DNA from: Citrus sinensis
Lineage: Eukaryota; Streptophyta; Magnoliopsida; Sapindales; Rutaceae
Length of the DNA stretch: 64,000 nt
NCBI RefSeq assembly: GCF_022201045.2
Contig: NC_068558.1
Span: 43,923,001-43,987,000 of the forward strand
Reading direction: 5' to 3'
Of the stretch, positions 1-12,589 are shown piece after piece. The notes under the pieces were generated by a model, which saw nothing but the letters and a program-made list of their open reading frames with translations, was not told the DNA's origin and searched no databases. Position numbers and translations under genes: made by a program. Each line of letters begins with the position of its first letter. The stretch's first letter is position 1.

Positions 1-520
1 TGTAAGCCAATACATTTGAAAAAATCATCAATAGATCTCATAGATGATTATGACAGCGCTTTCCTTTTCTTGATGGGTTGCCACTGGAACTTGCCCAGCA
101 TTCTCTATGATCCATTTAACTTGAATTTTTCCGAACAAAATGTTTCCACTAATGTGCATTCTGCCGATATCAAGCAGATGCAAACAAGACATATGCCTGA
201 CCTCACATGATAAATAGTGAAAGTAATCTCTAAGAAGGAAATTGAAACAACTAGGAGTGGAGGAGGAAGATGTACTTCTACTCTTCCTATAGTCCAGGTA
301 AGACTTTCTAGTGTCAGGTAACTGGAATAACTAAGTGATTGATGCGTGCATAAAGACCAGCTTCGTGGGGGAATTTTTAGAATAACATCAAAATGAAATC
401 CAGATATTCAATCATAATACCCTAAATCAGGAATATCTGTAAAGCAAAATTTATGTAAAAACAGCTATATTCGGAGACAGCATATACAAGTCTTACAAAC
501 CATACGTCATTATAAGTTAT
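1..520. other. left edge, no gene assigned
   Basis: This stretch lies downstream of the minus-strand WD40 gene and probably includes its 3' UTR and polyadenylation region. A short open stretch on the minus strand (about 55-220) looks mildly coding but has no recognisable domain and no supported splice partners. I see no RNA gene or repeat here. Confidence 0.4.
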
Positions 521-1840
<1,320 letters not shown>

Positions 1841-2092
1841 TTATTGGAGGCAAATGTCAATTACTTCAGAAGTTGCTCCTTAATTTGTTTAATACTATTG
1901 TACACGCTACAACAAGTAAGGGTCCAGCTATGTCAACACCATACCACAGGTGCACCTGGATTCAATGGCTAGGTACATAGTTAAGTCCAATAAATAAATA
2001 CTTTGTTTGAAGACTCGTTACCTGAATCATGGCTGTTAATTTATTGGGTCCTACTCTTGCATGCCCATTATTTTGTTTGTTTATATCAATAT

Positions 2093-2832
2093 CATTAATG
2101 TTATGAATTATTGTGTAATCCACCAAGTAAATAGAAACACCACTTATGATTAATGGACTCGACACTTTGAGTTTTATAAACATATATTGTCACCCACTCT
2201 ATTAAGGCACCAACTATATATATAGTTGGTGTTTGAACAAAATGCAAAACTCGAAAATGAGCTTACCTTTATCTATTAATCTTATTTAAAAAGCTCTACA
2301 ATATTGTAGTAACATAAATAAAGTTTTGTTTATGAAAGAATGGTGCATAGTAAATTTGGAAGCAAATCCTTTAGAATGGGATAAGAAAATTTGTAACAAA
2401 ACTTTATTTATGCTACTACAATATTGTAGAGCTTTTCAGTGAAATATCTTTTATTCTGTCTCCTTTAATGTATTATCCTCTAAGTTGAGCTATACATGCA
2501 GCATTATCTTCATATATCACTGTTGGGATATATGAACTTAAAGATATTCTACAACTACTTTGAATATGATTGATCATAGATCGTAACCATATGCACTCTG
2601 AACTAGTTTCATAAAGTGCAAGAATTTCAGAGTGGTTGAAGGATGTTGCAATGAGAGTTTGTTTTGTAGATTTCATCGAGGTATTGGTATTGTCATTTGT
2701 GAACGTGCTATGCAGTGGGTGACAATAAATGTTCATAACTCAAAGTGGTGAATCCACTTTCAAAATGTCGAGTCTATTAATCACAAGTGGTGCTTCCATT
2801 TACTTGGTGGATTCCACAATAATTCATAAACT
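2093..2832. repeat. large imperfect inverted repeat
   Basis: Two arm segments recur in opposite orientation. The sequence at 2093-2199 matches the reverse complement of 2712-2832, including the shared stretches TGTCGAGTC.ATTAATCA and TTACTTGGTGGATT.CACAATAATTCATAA. The sequence at 2289-2330 matches the reverse complement of 2395-2437, sharing AGCTCTACAATATTGTAG. The whole forms a hairpin-like structure of about 740 bp with degenerate arms and contains a Copia RNase H fragment in the right arm. Confidence 0.75.
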
Positions 2833-2905
2833 TCTCCTTTGATATCCACCATTTAATGGATCATATATAGATATAGGTAGAGCTTTCGTAAATAGGTCAG
2901 CTTAA
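2473..2905 (-). mobile_element. Ty1/copia RNase H remnant, scrambled
   Basis: The minus strand at about 2700-2473 encodes a Copia RNase H piece (STKQTLIATSFNHSEILALY and then YEDNAACIAQL). The end of the same domain (ADLFTKALP) lies at about 2905-2850, upstream of that piece on the same strand, so the order is wrong for an intact element. About 100 bp of inverted-repeat sequence separates the two. This is a degraded, rearranged fossil with no intact ORF. Confidence 0.8.
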
Positions 2906-3149
2906 ATTATCTATATGGAGTATATTTGTTTGATATCAATCTTCTTGTTCTGTTAGAACTCATGAGTGTAGAAGAATTTCGGTAAAATAAGACCAATTCT
3001 CATCATTTCCATATTTATTTTTGTATATTACTTTTTACCATTAAAAGTAAACAACATATCTCGTTTGGATAAGGATTTGCTTTGCTAATAGACTTACGAT
3101 ATCCTAAAGAACTCCAAAATACTATTGGTTGTTTGAAAAATAAACTTAA

Positions 3150-3520
3150 AATGAAAGATTTAAGAGAACACTATGTATTGTCTGGGACTGCAGACTAAGT
3201 ACAGATCTAATGTTATCTTTATCCATCAATCAAATTATACTGAGAAAATTTTAAAATGTTTTAATATAGATAAAACTTATCCATTGAGTACCCCAATAGT
3301 AGTCTGGTCTCTTGATCCTAAAAAGAATCCATTTTGTCCTAAAGATGATGATGAACAGATACTTAATTATAAAGTACCATATGTAAATGCAATCGGTGCT
3401 CTGATGTATTTAACACAATGTACTAGACCGGACATAACATTTTTTGTTAGCCTATTAGCTCGATTCTGCTCCGAACCAGCTAAACCGAACCAATTCTTAT
3501 CATTAGACTTACTTAACTTT
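3150..3520 (+). pseudogene. Ty1/copia reverse transcriptase remnant
   Basis: The plus strand encodes the C-terminal part of a Copia RT: MKDL at 3151, a frameshift and stop near 3190, then CLGLQTKYRSN, HQSNYTEKIL, PLSTPIVV, Y(V)NAIGALMYL and TRPDITF. Copia RT is normally followed on the same strand by RNase H. Here the RNase H piece lies on the opposite strand about 300 bp to the left, so an inversion or nested insertion has occurred. Non-functional. Confidence 0.85.
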
Positions 3521-3529
3521 TATGCTAAA

Positions 3530-3960
3530 AATTGTACAAGTGCCGCACGGGTTTGCTACATGCAATACTCATCCCGTGCCAATTGACAAAGTTGCAAAAT
3601 TTGATTTGGCGCCAACGTTTGGACTTCTTTCCTTCAACACGAGACAACAGTCAGCCTACTGCCTTCAACACAGAACTGTCAACACTAGACTGGGATATCC
3701 AAGCATGACTGCTTGAGCTATCTGCTGCTCTTGGACTCTCAATATATGCGTTCCATGGTTGCACGGGTAAATCATTTCCGCAGAGATAACTTTCAGATTT
3801 GCGAGACGTATTGCAAGGATATTTTATCAAATATCCAAGCAAGTCAGATTTTGCTAGCATTTACCATGCAGATATGCTAGGTGATTGACAAAGCAAATGT
3901 CATTTTTGATATTATATACAAATTACTTTTTAGAGAATCAACATCAGAGATTGGCATAAT
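3530..3960. other. LTR-terminus-like sequence and unassigned DNA
   Basis: At 3536-3592 the sequence AAGTGCCGCACGGGTTTGCT followed by ACTCATCCCGTGCCAATTGAC resembles 24489-24535 (plus) and about 11240-11275 (minus). It is probably an LTR end of one retroelement family. The rest of the stretch to the next coding-like segment has no recognisable gene. Confidence 0.35.
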
Positions 3961-3967
3961 AAATTAA

Positions 3968-4607
3968 CTAGACAGCGAACAAGAAAAAAACATCCTGTAG
4001 CTTTACACTTGCACACTCAATAAGTGTGGGCTTCACTCCTAACTGGCCAAACTGGGAAATTACTGCAACAGTGCCACTTACCAATCCACAGGCATCAAAT
4101 ACAGCAGACACACATGAGATGTCCATAATTAAATATTCAATTTGATGATCAGTCTTCAATCCATCCAGCGCTCTATAAAACCCTCCCTCCCTGATATTCA
4201 TGTGAATAGCAAAGTGTGTTGTTAGGGAATACAAAGGGAAGGAATCATAATCTGAAACGCTCAATTAAAAAGTAGAACAGCAGGCATAAAGTGAATCAAA
4301 TTGGACATTTTGACACCACAACACAAATCCCTTACAAAGGGAAGAAAACACAGAGAAGCAATAGGCTTCAACCTGATGATACAACGATTTCAATCATTCT
4401 GATTTATAGGAATAGACACACCATGCCCGCACACAAACTGCTCAAGCCAAAGATAAAATAACAATGTGTACTATGCAGTGAAATGTAGCCTGCTGTGTCT
4501 CTACTATTTGCCTACAATAGTAGATAGTGCGGCATGGGGTAAAAGGAGAGAGAGAAATACCTAATTGGTAGGGTAGCCACACGATTCCAACTGGGCAATG
4601 CTTTAGT
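3968..4607 (-). other. unassigned coding-like pair of exons downstream of SKIP17
   Basis: An open frame at 4254-3968 (minus) starts after a good acceptor (CGTTTCAG) and encodes about 95 residues, including EGGFYRALDGLKTDHQIEYL and GVKPTLIECASVKLQD, ending in a stop. Upstream, about 4607-4561 (minus) is open for DELLKHCPVGIVWLPYQL and ends at a GT donor in the phase that joins the first frame. I do not recognise the product. There is a faint resemblance to a STAS-type fold (EYLIMDISCVSAV), but the usual D-S/T-S/T-G signature is missing. It could be an alternative 3' end of the SKIP17 transcript, a fragment of a neighbouring gene, or chance. Confidence 0.3.
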
Positions 4608-4614
4608 AATTCAT

Positions 4615-7600
4615 CTAAATAGCCAAAAAGTCCACTTCATCTGAGCTCTCCTCAAAAATTACATAACCAGAATCCTGACCCTCCTCATTCCCGCTACCAT
4701 GATCACTATTGTAACTGCTTTCTGAACAACTCATAAGCAACGAATCATCTGAAGTACGACTGCTCAGCTGCGATGGCAGGCTGATCTCGCTGTTGAACTC
4801 ACTGTCAACCATTTGCTCAATGTCGATGAAACTGCAAAACCGATTATCCAAAACAATATAGGTAAATGTAAATACAATCATCAATTTGTTTCTTTTTCTC
4901 TATGACTAAGTGAACAAAATGAAGTTTAAGTCTCAACCATAAAACTTTCAGAAAAAACGAACCTTCCTTCTGATGGAAACTCAGCCAGCACACAGATATC
5001 AGGCCTTTCTTCTGAGACCTCCTTTAAAGGAATGATCCTGCATAACATGCACCGAAATTTGATTAAAAAAACAATGAATTTATAACAGCACAGCCAATCC
5101 AGAAGCAGAAACATTACCGTGAATTGAAACATCTGTCATACCAGTCACCTTCAGAAGCTAAACCTTCCCTGTTGGATATGTCCTGCAAGAAGGTCAGAAC
5201 AAAAGTGAGAACCAACAAAAGGAAAAAATACGATATCTAAGCAATATCTATCTACCCACAAGATGTCGAAGGAACTTAAAATCTCCAGTGAGAACTGCTG
5301 TTAAGAACCGAGCAACTTCCACCTACATGAAAGTTGAACTTCAGACGGAGAATGAAGAGGGAAGGAAGTTGTTTTGTTTGTTTGAGGGGAGAGAGACCGA
5401 AATCCTCACCTCTTTGAGATGCATGCAATCTCGTAAAATCAAAACCTCTAGCAGATTTCCTCCAGTCCCACTTCCAAGATTCCTAACATCAAATAAATTT
5501 TAACAGAACTTTATGAGGTGGTGCTATTAAGAGATACTTCATGTAAATCAAATTAAGGAATTGTAGGAGACACACATACCTCAAAAAGGCTCCAGTAATA
5601 GAGTAAGATGTTGAAAAATCAACATATTTTAGCTTACGAAATCCCTACAAGAGTAAATTGAAAGATTGAGGGCAACTCAAGAAGGTGTATGCATCATCCC
5701 CCTACTCCAACACCCCAAAAGAGGGGGGAGACTTTTTTTCTATGGTTCTTACTTAAGAATCACTTTTGTACAGACATCATAGGCCAAATAGATGCAACCC
5801 TACCCAGTTCCAAGAATGAAGTCAAAAAGTAGGAATACTAAGACAGTTGAACATAATAGTCAAAATATATATTAACAAATTACTTTATGGAAGCAATGAC
5901 TCCTCTTAACTTTACCTAAGTTTTTGTTTCATTAAGATAGTAACCAGCAAATACTTATTAGAGATCAATGCTTAATATCTTCGATAAAAAAATCTTAAAC
6001 TGCTGCATTTTTTTCCTTGTGAAAGAAAATGAGAACACGGGTTGTTTACATAATTTCACGGTTCACATTGAGTTGCATTAAAACATTTCAGAAAATGAAA
6101 GAATTACTAGAAAAACCTTGATATCATTTTTATTTTTTCAGGGAATGTACCTTGAGAAGTATGCGAATTTTATAATCTGGCAGCTTAAAACCTCTAAGAG
6201 CCATAGATGTTAGATTTGGACAATTGTTCACGAAATCAACACAGGTCGGCGACTTCAAACTGTCATCTCTTCCTATTATTAAACAAAAGAATGGTAAGAA
6301 AAATATATTAGGTGCACCGAGCAGGAAATTCTCAAGAAGAAGATACTGCACCTGTTTTTGAAGACTCAAAAAACAAGCGCTCTAACAAGGGACAGCTCAT
6401 GCTCACTGACATCAATGTTTGCCTCAATTCAACGTGACTGCTCCAAAAATTAAAACAAATAAAAACAATCTATTACTATATAAGAAGAAAAGATGGTTAA
6501 AAAGACCAATAAGGAGACAAACAGCTCCAGACTGACGCACCCACATGTCAAATCAAAAAGGTTGCGGATACAAAATCATGCTGATTTAAAGAGTTACAAA
6601 TTTATAGGCCATAAAATAATAAACATAAATGTTCTAGACAAACTCGGTGAAACCGGAAAAAGGTAGAACATTTAAATGGAATGAAAAGGTCCAGAAAATA
6701 TAATATCTTCCAACATATATCTCATTAAAAATAGAAAAGGTAAAAAAAATAAATTAAACAAGAAGAACAAAAACAGAAAGCATAAATGAAATAAACAAAA
6801 TTTCCTTAAGATAACCAGACTGATGCATAGGCCAAGCATCCAGAATAGTTATGAATATCTCTAAACCTCTACACATATCATGTTATGGGCCGCTTATTAT
6901 AGCTTCTAGATGACCAAAGTTTGCTTGTTATCCTTTTCAGACATCCTCAAACCAAAGGAAGTGTAAAGAAGCAAAACCTAGCCCAAAGAAATTTACAGGT
7001 TAACAATTTCTAGATCAAGGAGAGATGGGCAGGCAGAAAATGCCATAGACAGTGATGCGTTATCGATTTTTTCAATGCTATAAAGGTGCAACCTTCTTAA
7101 AACCAAAGGAAATGTATACAAGGAAAACCCAGCCTAAAGAAACTTACAGGCCAACAATTTCTAGATCAAGGAGAGATGGGCAGGCAGACAATGCCATAGA
7201 CAGTGATGCATTATCCATTCTTTCAATGTTGTAAAGGTGCAACCTTCTCAAAAGCGACCTTCATTTATAGAAAGCAAATATCAGAAGTTAAAAACTTAAG
7301 AAAATATTCAGAAGTTAAAAACTCAGTACCACATTATATGTGTGTCAATTGTACTAGCAAATACCCAGCAGCGCCACTTTCCCCACTTAATGGATTTAAG
7401 CAGGATCTTGTAAGAATGAATGACTCTTTTCCCTGTCTGGTCTTTTTATCATTCCAAGAGAAGCTTGACACATCTACAGAGTTCCTGATGGTATACACCA
7501 ATGACTGACAAGACCAAGGCGATGCTGTTGGACCTGGAACTATCCCAAGCTTAAGAGACCTGTACAACCATATAAAAAGTCAGGGCAGGAAACCACAGAG

Positions 7601-8923
7601 AAGAAAACATCCTACTACTAGTTACCTGCACAACTATATCGTTCTTTATGAATAGAATACTCAATGATAACAACTAAAGAGCGTTCCCCTGCTAACTTTA
7701 AATTTATTTATAACAAATAAGATTTTGCAGGATCTCCTAATAAGAGAATTGGCACTAACATACTTCGCCTTCGAAAAAGGCTGGCAATCAGAAATGACAC
7801 AGATGCATACAAAGATACCAGAAGATTCACATCTTTATGCACATTTCTTTCTTGTTTTCCCTCTTCCCCAAGAGGACAAAGCAACTGCAGATGGAAATGA
7901 AGCGACCTCTGAAAACATTGGAGATGTGGCGATATGGCAGGTAACCAAGCAACTTAAGCACATTGCATACGAGGTTTCTAATTAGAAAGGAAACTAGCTG
8001 AGTCATCGTGACTAGTGCAAGAAACTAGACCATTACACAAAGCAATAGGCACATAGATTCGACCACCAGGCCGTGGAGTCAATTCACAACAAAGCATGTG
8101 GAACTGATAGTTTACCCATAGGATTAGAGGCTACAATTCCATCCAATGCGGCCGCAAGCACAATAAAAATAGATCAGGCAGGACTGGCTGAAACAAAAGA
8201 AAAGTTTGATTACGGAAAAATTTCTTACTGAAGGGATTTTCCAGCTCGATGGATCATAGTAGACACAACAGCGTTATTGACCTTGGGGACAACCGTTCTC
8301 AAGTCAATATTAGCATAACACAAAGGATCCATAGCAAACTTGTTAAACATCGAACAAGTCGCCGCCGCATGGCACAAGCTTTGAGTATCAAGCATAGAAA
8401 ACACCTGCACATAGCACGCAGGTAGCACCACCATCACATAAATTCAAAAAGCGTCTTCTTTACAACATAAAACCGTCAAATTGAGGAACATTACAGAGCA
8501 AATGAAACAAGAGAACGTTACTTTGATGGTGAGATCAGGAGGTAGGGGCCAGGCAAGGAAATTGTGATGCGAGGCGCGTTTTCTGGCGGAGCGTTTGGCG
8601 GATTCGAGAAGGAGAGAGCTTACTTTGATGGCGCGATCGATGAGGTGCGACTGATCCTCATCGCCGGGGGCAGAGTCGAGTAGTCTCTCGAAGGACACGT
8701 CGATGGAGAGAGAAGGAGGAGAGTCGGCCAGGTTGAGAAGAGTTTCTAGAAGATTGTCCATTGAAGGATTAAGTTTGGCGGTGATGTTAGGGTTTTGGGA
8801 GGTTGAAGAAGAACAAAGGCGCTTGGCCATTGACGTTGTTGATGATGAAGATGATGCTGATGCTGATGCTGATGCTGATGTTGATTTCGAGACACCTAGG
8901 AGGACGCTGAGGGCATCATCCAT
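4615..8923 (-). CDS. SKIP17: F-box/LRR protein, SKIP17-like
   Basis: Twelve exons (minus): 8522-8923, 8229-8404, 7365-7559, 7148-7258, 6352-6437, 6151-6272, 5580-5644, 5410-5482, 5260-5322, 5118-5182, 4963-5037, 4615-4831. All junctions are GT-AG and in phase, giving 549 aa. A possible extra 99-nt exon at 6997-7095 would give 582 aa. The N-terminus is Ser/Ala-rich. The F-box begins near residue 127 (WPLPPDLTIK, then VFSMLDTQSL and ATCSMFNKFA). Leucine-rich repeats follow (LLRRLHLYNIERMDNASLSM, CPLLERLFFES, CPNLTSMALRGF, LLEVLILRDC). An acidic Ser-rich tail ends in DEVDFLAI. F-box proteins of this kind bind SKP1/ASK in SCF ubiquitin ligases and pick substrates through the LRRs. The start at 8923 is chosen because it opens the longest plausible frame after the promoter; internal Met codons remain possible. 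Confidence 0.9.
6951..7252. repeat. 151-bp tandem duplication containing an LRR exon
   Basis: Positions 6951-7101 and 7102-7252 are diverged direct copies. Each holds the LRR exon of the SKIP17-like gene plus flanking intron. In the left copy (6997-7095) the acceptor TTTTAAG and the donor GTAAAT survive, the exon is 99 nt with no stop, and its phase matches the right copy. Confidence 0.85.
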
Positions 8924-9100
8924 AAGAGGGTGGACCGCGGACGTGAGAGATTGGTTTGGGCGTTTTGTGAGTGTGAGAGTGTGTGTGTGTTTGAGAGAGA
9001 GAGAGAGAGAAGAGTACGGACAACAGTTTGGTGACACGTGTCTATGTACGTGGAGTTATTTTGGTACGTGAGGACGTGAGGTTCAGTGGCTCGCCGGCCT
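8924..9100 (-). promoter_or_regulatory. SKIP17 5' leader and proximal promoter
   Basis: Just upstream of the ATG (minus strand) lies a CT-rich leader, seen on the plus strand as a GT run followed by (GA)9 at about 8982-9012. A palindromic G-box CACGTG follows at 9035-9040, with a second ACGTG core at 9048-9052. Pyrimidine-rich leaders and G-boxes are common in plant promoters. No clear TATA box is seen. Confidence 0.45.
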
Positions 9101-9921
9101 CCGTACTACTCGAGGTGAGTTTAGAACATCTGCTTTCGTTAATCAAATTGAATAGTTTTATTAAGATTGCATCAGATAATTTACTCATTAATAATTATTT
9201 ATAAGGTAATTATGAGTTTTTAGTTTGACCCGCCAACCAACATTTGGTTTTTTTCACTTGTTTTTTTTTTTTTTGAAAGTCACTTCTTGTTTTTTACTTT
9301 CGTATAGAACCTAAAAATGTTATAGCAGCAAATCTGACGCAGATGGCCAATCACGGTAATTTTTTTTTTCATGGATTATCAAGATGTGCTGATGCACTGG
9401 GTCCTTTATTTTATTTTATTTTTTGAGAATCACTGGGTCCTTTATTTACTTGAATTATTATTGTTATTTTTAATTTATACAAGCACACTAGCGAGAGTGA
9501 CTAAAACCAGTACCTGAATCCTGAGCTACTACGAGGCAGACCTTCCCCTCAAAAAAGAAGTAAATAACTCGGAAGCCAATCTCCTTTGTTTGCTTGAATT
9601 AATAAATAATAGATGCTCTCAGTATTTCTGTTCGTGGGTCATCGTTATTATCGTTGTTTGTAATACGTAGGTCATTAGCTTACTTCTGTCGAAAAAACAG
9701 AACACAAGCTTTTGATTAAGTGCTCCATATGCAGCCAGCGTTTGTGGAATTTTTTCAGTTCTGTTTTGTGCTGTTATAAAAGAAATCGATCGAGTAAGCA
9801 TAGTTTTAGGGGACAGTTAAGCACCTGAAAATATTTTTAAAAGATACATTTAAAAAAGAAAAGTAAAGAACAGTAGAATCTACAATCACACAAAACAAGA
9901 GATTAAACAATCATCTGCATC
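9101..9921. other. intergenic, no gene seen
   Basis: AT-rich spacer between the SKIP17 promoter and the 3' end of psaD. It contains a short duplicated segment (CACTGGGTCCTTTATTT at about 9395 and 9430) and T-runs. The psaD 3' UTR should lie in the last 200-300 bp. No other gene is supported. Confidence 0.5.
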
Positions 9922-10551
9922 TCACAAGTCATAGACTTGCTTCCCAGTGAACTTAACCTCGATGGGACTGACATTCTTCCCAATTGATCTGTAATTCACT
10001 CCCACTCCCTGGCGACCAGGGTTCACTTTTTCAGGATAAACTCCATCCTTGGGGTGAAGATATTGAACCTCACCATTAGGAAAGACCCTGTAAAACTGGT
10101 ACTTGATCTTGTACTTTGATCTCAATCTAGTACCAAGAGCCAAGCACTGTTCTTTCCTAGCCAACTTAAGCAAGTTAGGACCTTGCCTCATAATGGCAGC
10201 TCCACCAGTCGGCATCTCAAAGATTTGTTCCTTTGGCGACTCCCATGTGATGACATAGAATTCTTCAACTTGGGCCTTTCTCAACAATCCCCCAGTGCTT
10301 CCTCCGAAGATTGGGGATGGGGTGTTTGGGTCTAGCTGCGGTGGGGTGAAGCCTACTGGAGCCTCCTTCGTGGGTGCTTCGGTTTTTTCTTCGGCGGCTG
10401 CGGCTCTGACGGTTCTTTGAGCCATGGAGAAGGTGAGGGGTTTGGGACTGGTGAATGAAAAGGATGAGGTTGGCTTCCATGGGTTCAAAAGAAGCTTGCT
10501 TGTTTTGGTGGTGATAATACTTGGGGTAAAGAGGCCTGCTTGGGTTGCCAT
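9922..10551 (-). CDS. PSAD: photosystem I reaction centre subunit II (PsaD), chloroplastic
   Basis: Intronless 209-aa gene, as in other plants. The first ~47 residues form a Ser/Thr-rich transit peptide ([11 protein letters not shown]...), followed by an acidic, Ala-rich mature N-terminus ([18 protein letters not shown]). The conserved PsaD core follows: [60 protein letters not shown] and the basic loop [20 protein letters not shown], ending GKQVYDL. PsaD sits on the stromal side of PSI and docks ferredoxin. The ORF is open for 20 codons upstream of the chosen Met, but MATQ at 10551 gives the usual length and transit peptide. Confidence 0.97.
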   Translation of the reverse strand: MATQAGLFTPSIITTKTSKLLLNPWKPTSSFSFTSPKPLTFSMAQRTVRAAAAEEKTEAPTKEAPVGFTPPQLDPNTPSPIFGGSTGGLLRKAQVEEFYVITWESPKEQIFEMPTGGAAIMRQGPNLLKLARKEQCLALGTRLRSKYKIKYQFYRVFPNGEVQYLHPKDGVYPEKVNPGRQGVGVNYRSIGKNVSPIEVKFTGKQVYDL

Positions 10552-10800
10552 GGAAATTGTAGATTTTCGAGTTAGCAGGGGAAGATGTGTTCTTGGAGTT
10601 ATGTTTGTCAATCAACAAGGGTAGCAGTTGTGATGATTATAGAGAAAAGATGGGTGAAGAGATGAGTGGGGTTCCGATTTCAGACGGGTGGTGGTGTTTG
10701 GTGCTTGGATATTTGGATAAGGTGATATTGCATCCACCAATAGCATGCTGGATTTTGATACTTGCTCGTACCATTGCCTAGTTTTTCACTTTTGTTAATT
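10552..10800 (-). promoter_or_regulatory. psaD promoter region
   Basis: Upstream of the psaD ATG the minus strand carries a TATA-like TCTATAATC about 90 bp before the start and a GATAAG I-box-type element at about 10715-10720 (plus strand), an element common in light-regulated genes. A CCAAT motif is near 10739 on the plus strand. The roles are inferred from motif and position only. Confidence 0.4.
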
Positions 10801-11229
10801 GTCTCGGTCGCTTACGCGTCTTTTTTTTTTTTTTTTTTTTTCCTCTCTTTCAAGTAAGGAAATACACACAAATGACAAGAAGAAACAACCTTTTATTTGC
10901 ATTCGTGCTAATAAATGAGGACATAAAAAAAAAAAATGGATCTTCGCCGTCGGCGTTTATAACATCATTGAACCATGAATCAACGGCAAAGTAGCATCTA
11001 ATATTTTTTTTAAATAGATTGATAAAGTTATCAACACTTTTAATTCAGAAGACACCTCATACGCCCCATATGTTTTGATTGATAATTTGTAAATCTGTTT
11101 TGTTAGCTGAACATTTAAAAACACGCGTAAATGAACGGATTTTTTATTTGCGGAGTCGTAAAGCTCTTAAAAGAAACAACTCAAATAATCTAATTCGCGT
11201 CCTTGAAGAGGAAAATGAAATTCACATTG
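10801..11229. other. intergenic, no gene seen
   Basis: A T-homopolymer (about 10821-10841) and AT-rich spacer. No coding potential recognised. Confidence 0.4.
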
Positions 11230-11900
11230 GCCACCTACAAAGCTTAGTGTCATGAGATGCTTACTTTGCGCAGGTGCGGTATTTAAACAACTTTTAATAC
11301 AAGAATTAGAATTGCGAAGTAAACCTATCAAATTTCTCAAATTAGCTAAGAAAAAATGTTTGCAAGAATGATAAAGAGAATAAAGAGCAATGTAGTTAAA
11401 GAGAATTTTATTACTCGCAAAAGAGAATACAAAAGAGCTTTATAAGTATACTTGAGTTGCTTGTGCTTGGTGTGTGGTGTATTATTTAAAATGGCAAGTG
11501 TCGCACTCTACTTATAGGGAGGCTTGCATTGTTATATAGCCTTCCATGCAACTTGCGCAACGTGCCTGAAAATATCTACTAAGTTTTAGAGAAGTCTAGT
11601 CATATACAAGTGAAGAATTATCTAAATAATTACAAGTGTGGAGTGTTGTAGAGAATTCTAAAATCAAACTGGGCTTGTTCGCTTTAGCTTGTGAATATTT
11701 ATGCTTAATCTTGGGTTATCCGCGACTAGGCGCACTATGCTCGCTAATATATGAGACGGTCCACTGCTAAGGCACCCTACTACTTAGCGTATTTCGGCTT
11801 TGGGTGTTCCTTTAGTGAGGGCATCTTGGCAAGCCAATTTTGTCTCATTTGGTAGTAAATTTGAGCGGCCCGTAACATTAGGCTTCGATTGTCATCAATA
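11230..11900 (-). mobile_element. probable solo LTR or LTR fragment
   Basis: Read on the minus strand this looks like an LTR: a TATA-type box (CTCCCTATAAGTAGAG) near 11510, a downstream CT-rich leader, an AATAAAATTC polyadenylation-like signal near 11410, and an end (CCGCACCTGCGC followed by AGCATCTCATGAC) resembling the sequences at 3536-3592 and 24489-24535. No coding domains flank it. Exact borders and a target duplication could not be fixed. Confidence 0.4.
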
Positions 11901-12589
11901 TGTTGTCAATTGGCAAAAGCCCTAAGCCCCTCAACTAGTGACTGTGATACACCTTGATAACAATTAGGGATGGTAATTGGACTTGCAACTGGGCAACTTG
12001 CTATGGATTTTTATTTTTCTTAAATCTATAGATAATTTGTGATTTTTTCTGTGTTTTCACTTTTAACCTCACAAATATTAAAAATAACACACAAAAATTT
12101 AAATTATATTACTCAAAATATAAATCTATAATGGTATCTTAAAAACCCGCATAAATTACTCAATTTTAGATTTTATCAATGTAAATGAGAAATTAAAGTT
12201 TCAACATTAAAATAAATATAGAAAATATATCAATAGAATACTAAATGTCTATGTCGTGGAACCTCCTCATCACATCACTAAGATTAATGCATTGCTGCAT
12301 CTTTTAATCAATATATAAGTATTGTCCACAAAATTAACAAGCAAAAGCCTTACTTCATCTTTTAATCAATAGACAAGTATTGCCAACAATCTTAACAAGT
12401 AGATTTTGGACAACTACCATTAACAATCAATTAAACAAATAAAAACTCAACTTTAATAAGTAATCATTGGGTTCAAGTTATTAAAGCAAAACAAGTAAAA
12501 TTAATCAAAATTAAATTAAATATTAATAATATTAAACTTGAAAGTTATAAAATTTTTACTTATTAAAAGCTTATTTTGTGTGTGTGTGT
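11901..12589. other. AT-rich intergenic DNA with a small direct repeat
   Basis: No gene. A ~42-bp segment (TCTTTTAATCAATA.A.AAGTATTG) occurs twice, at about 12300-12343 and 12357-12400. A short TG run lies at about 12577-12590. Confidence 0.5.

Noticed and set aside
8703..9071. Plus-strand 122-codon ORF with Asp/Ala repeats
   Set aside because: Antisense of the Ser/Ala repeat in SKIP17 exon 1 and its CT-rich leader.
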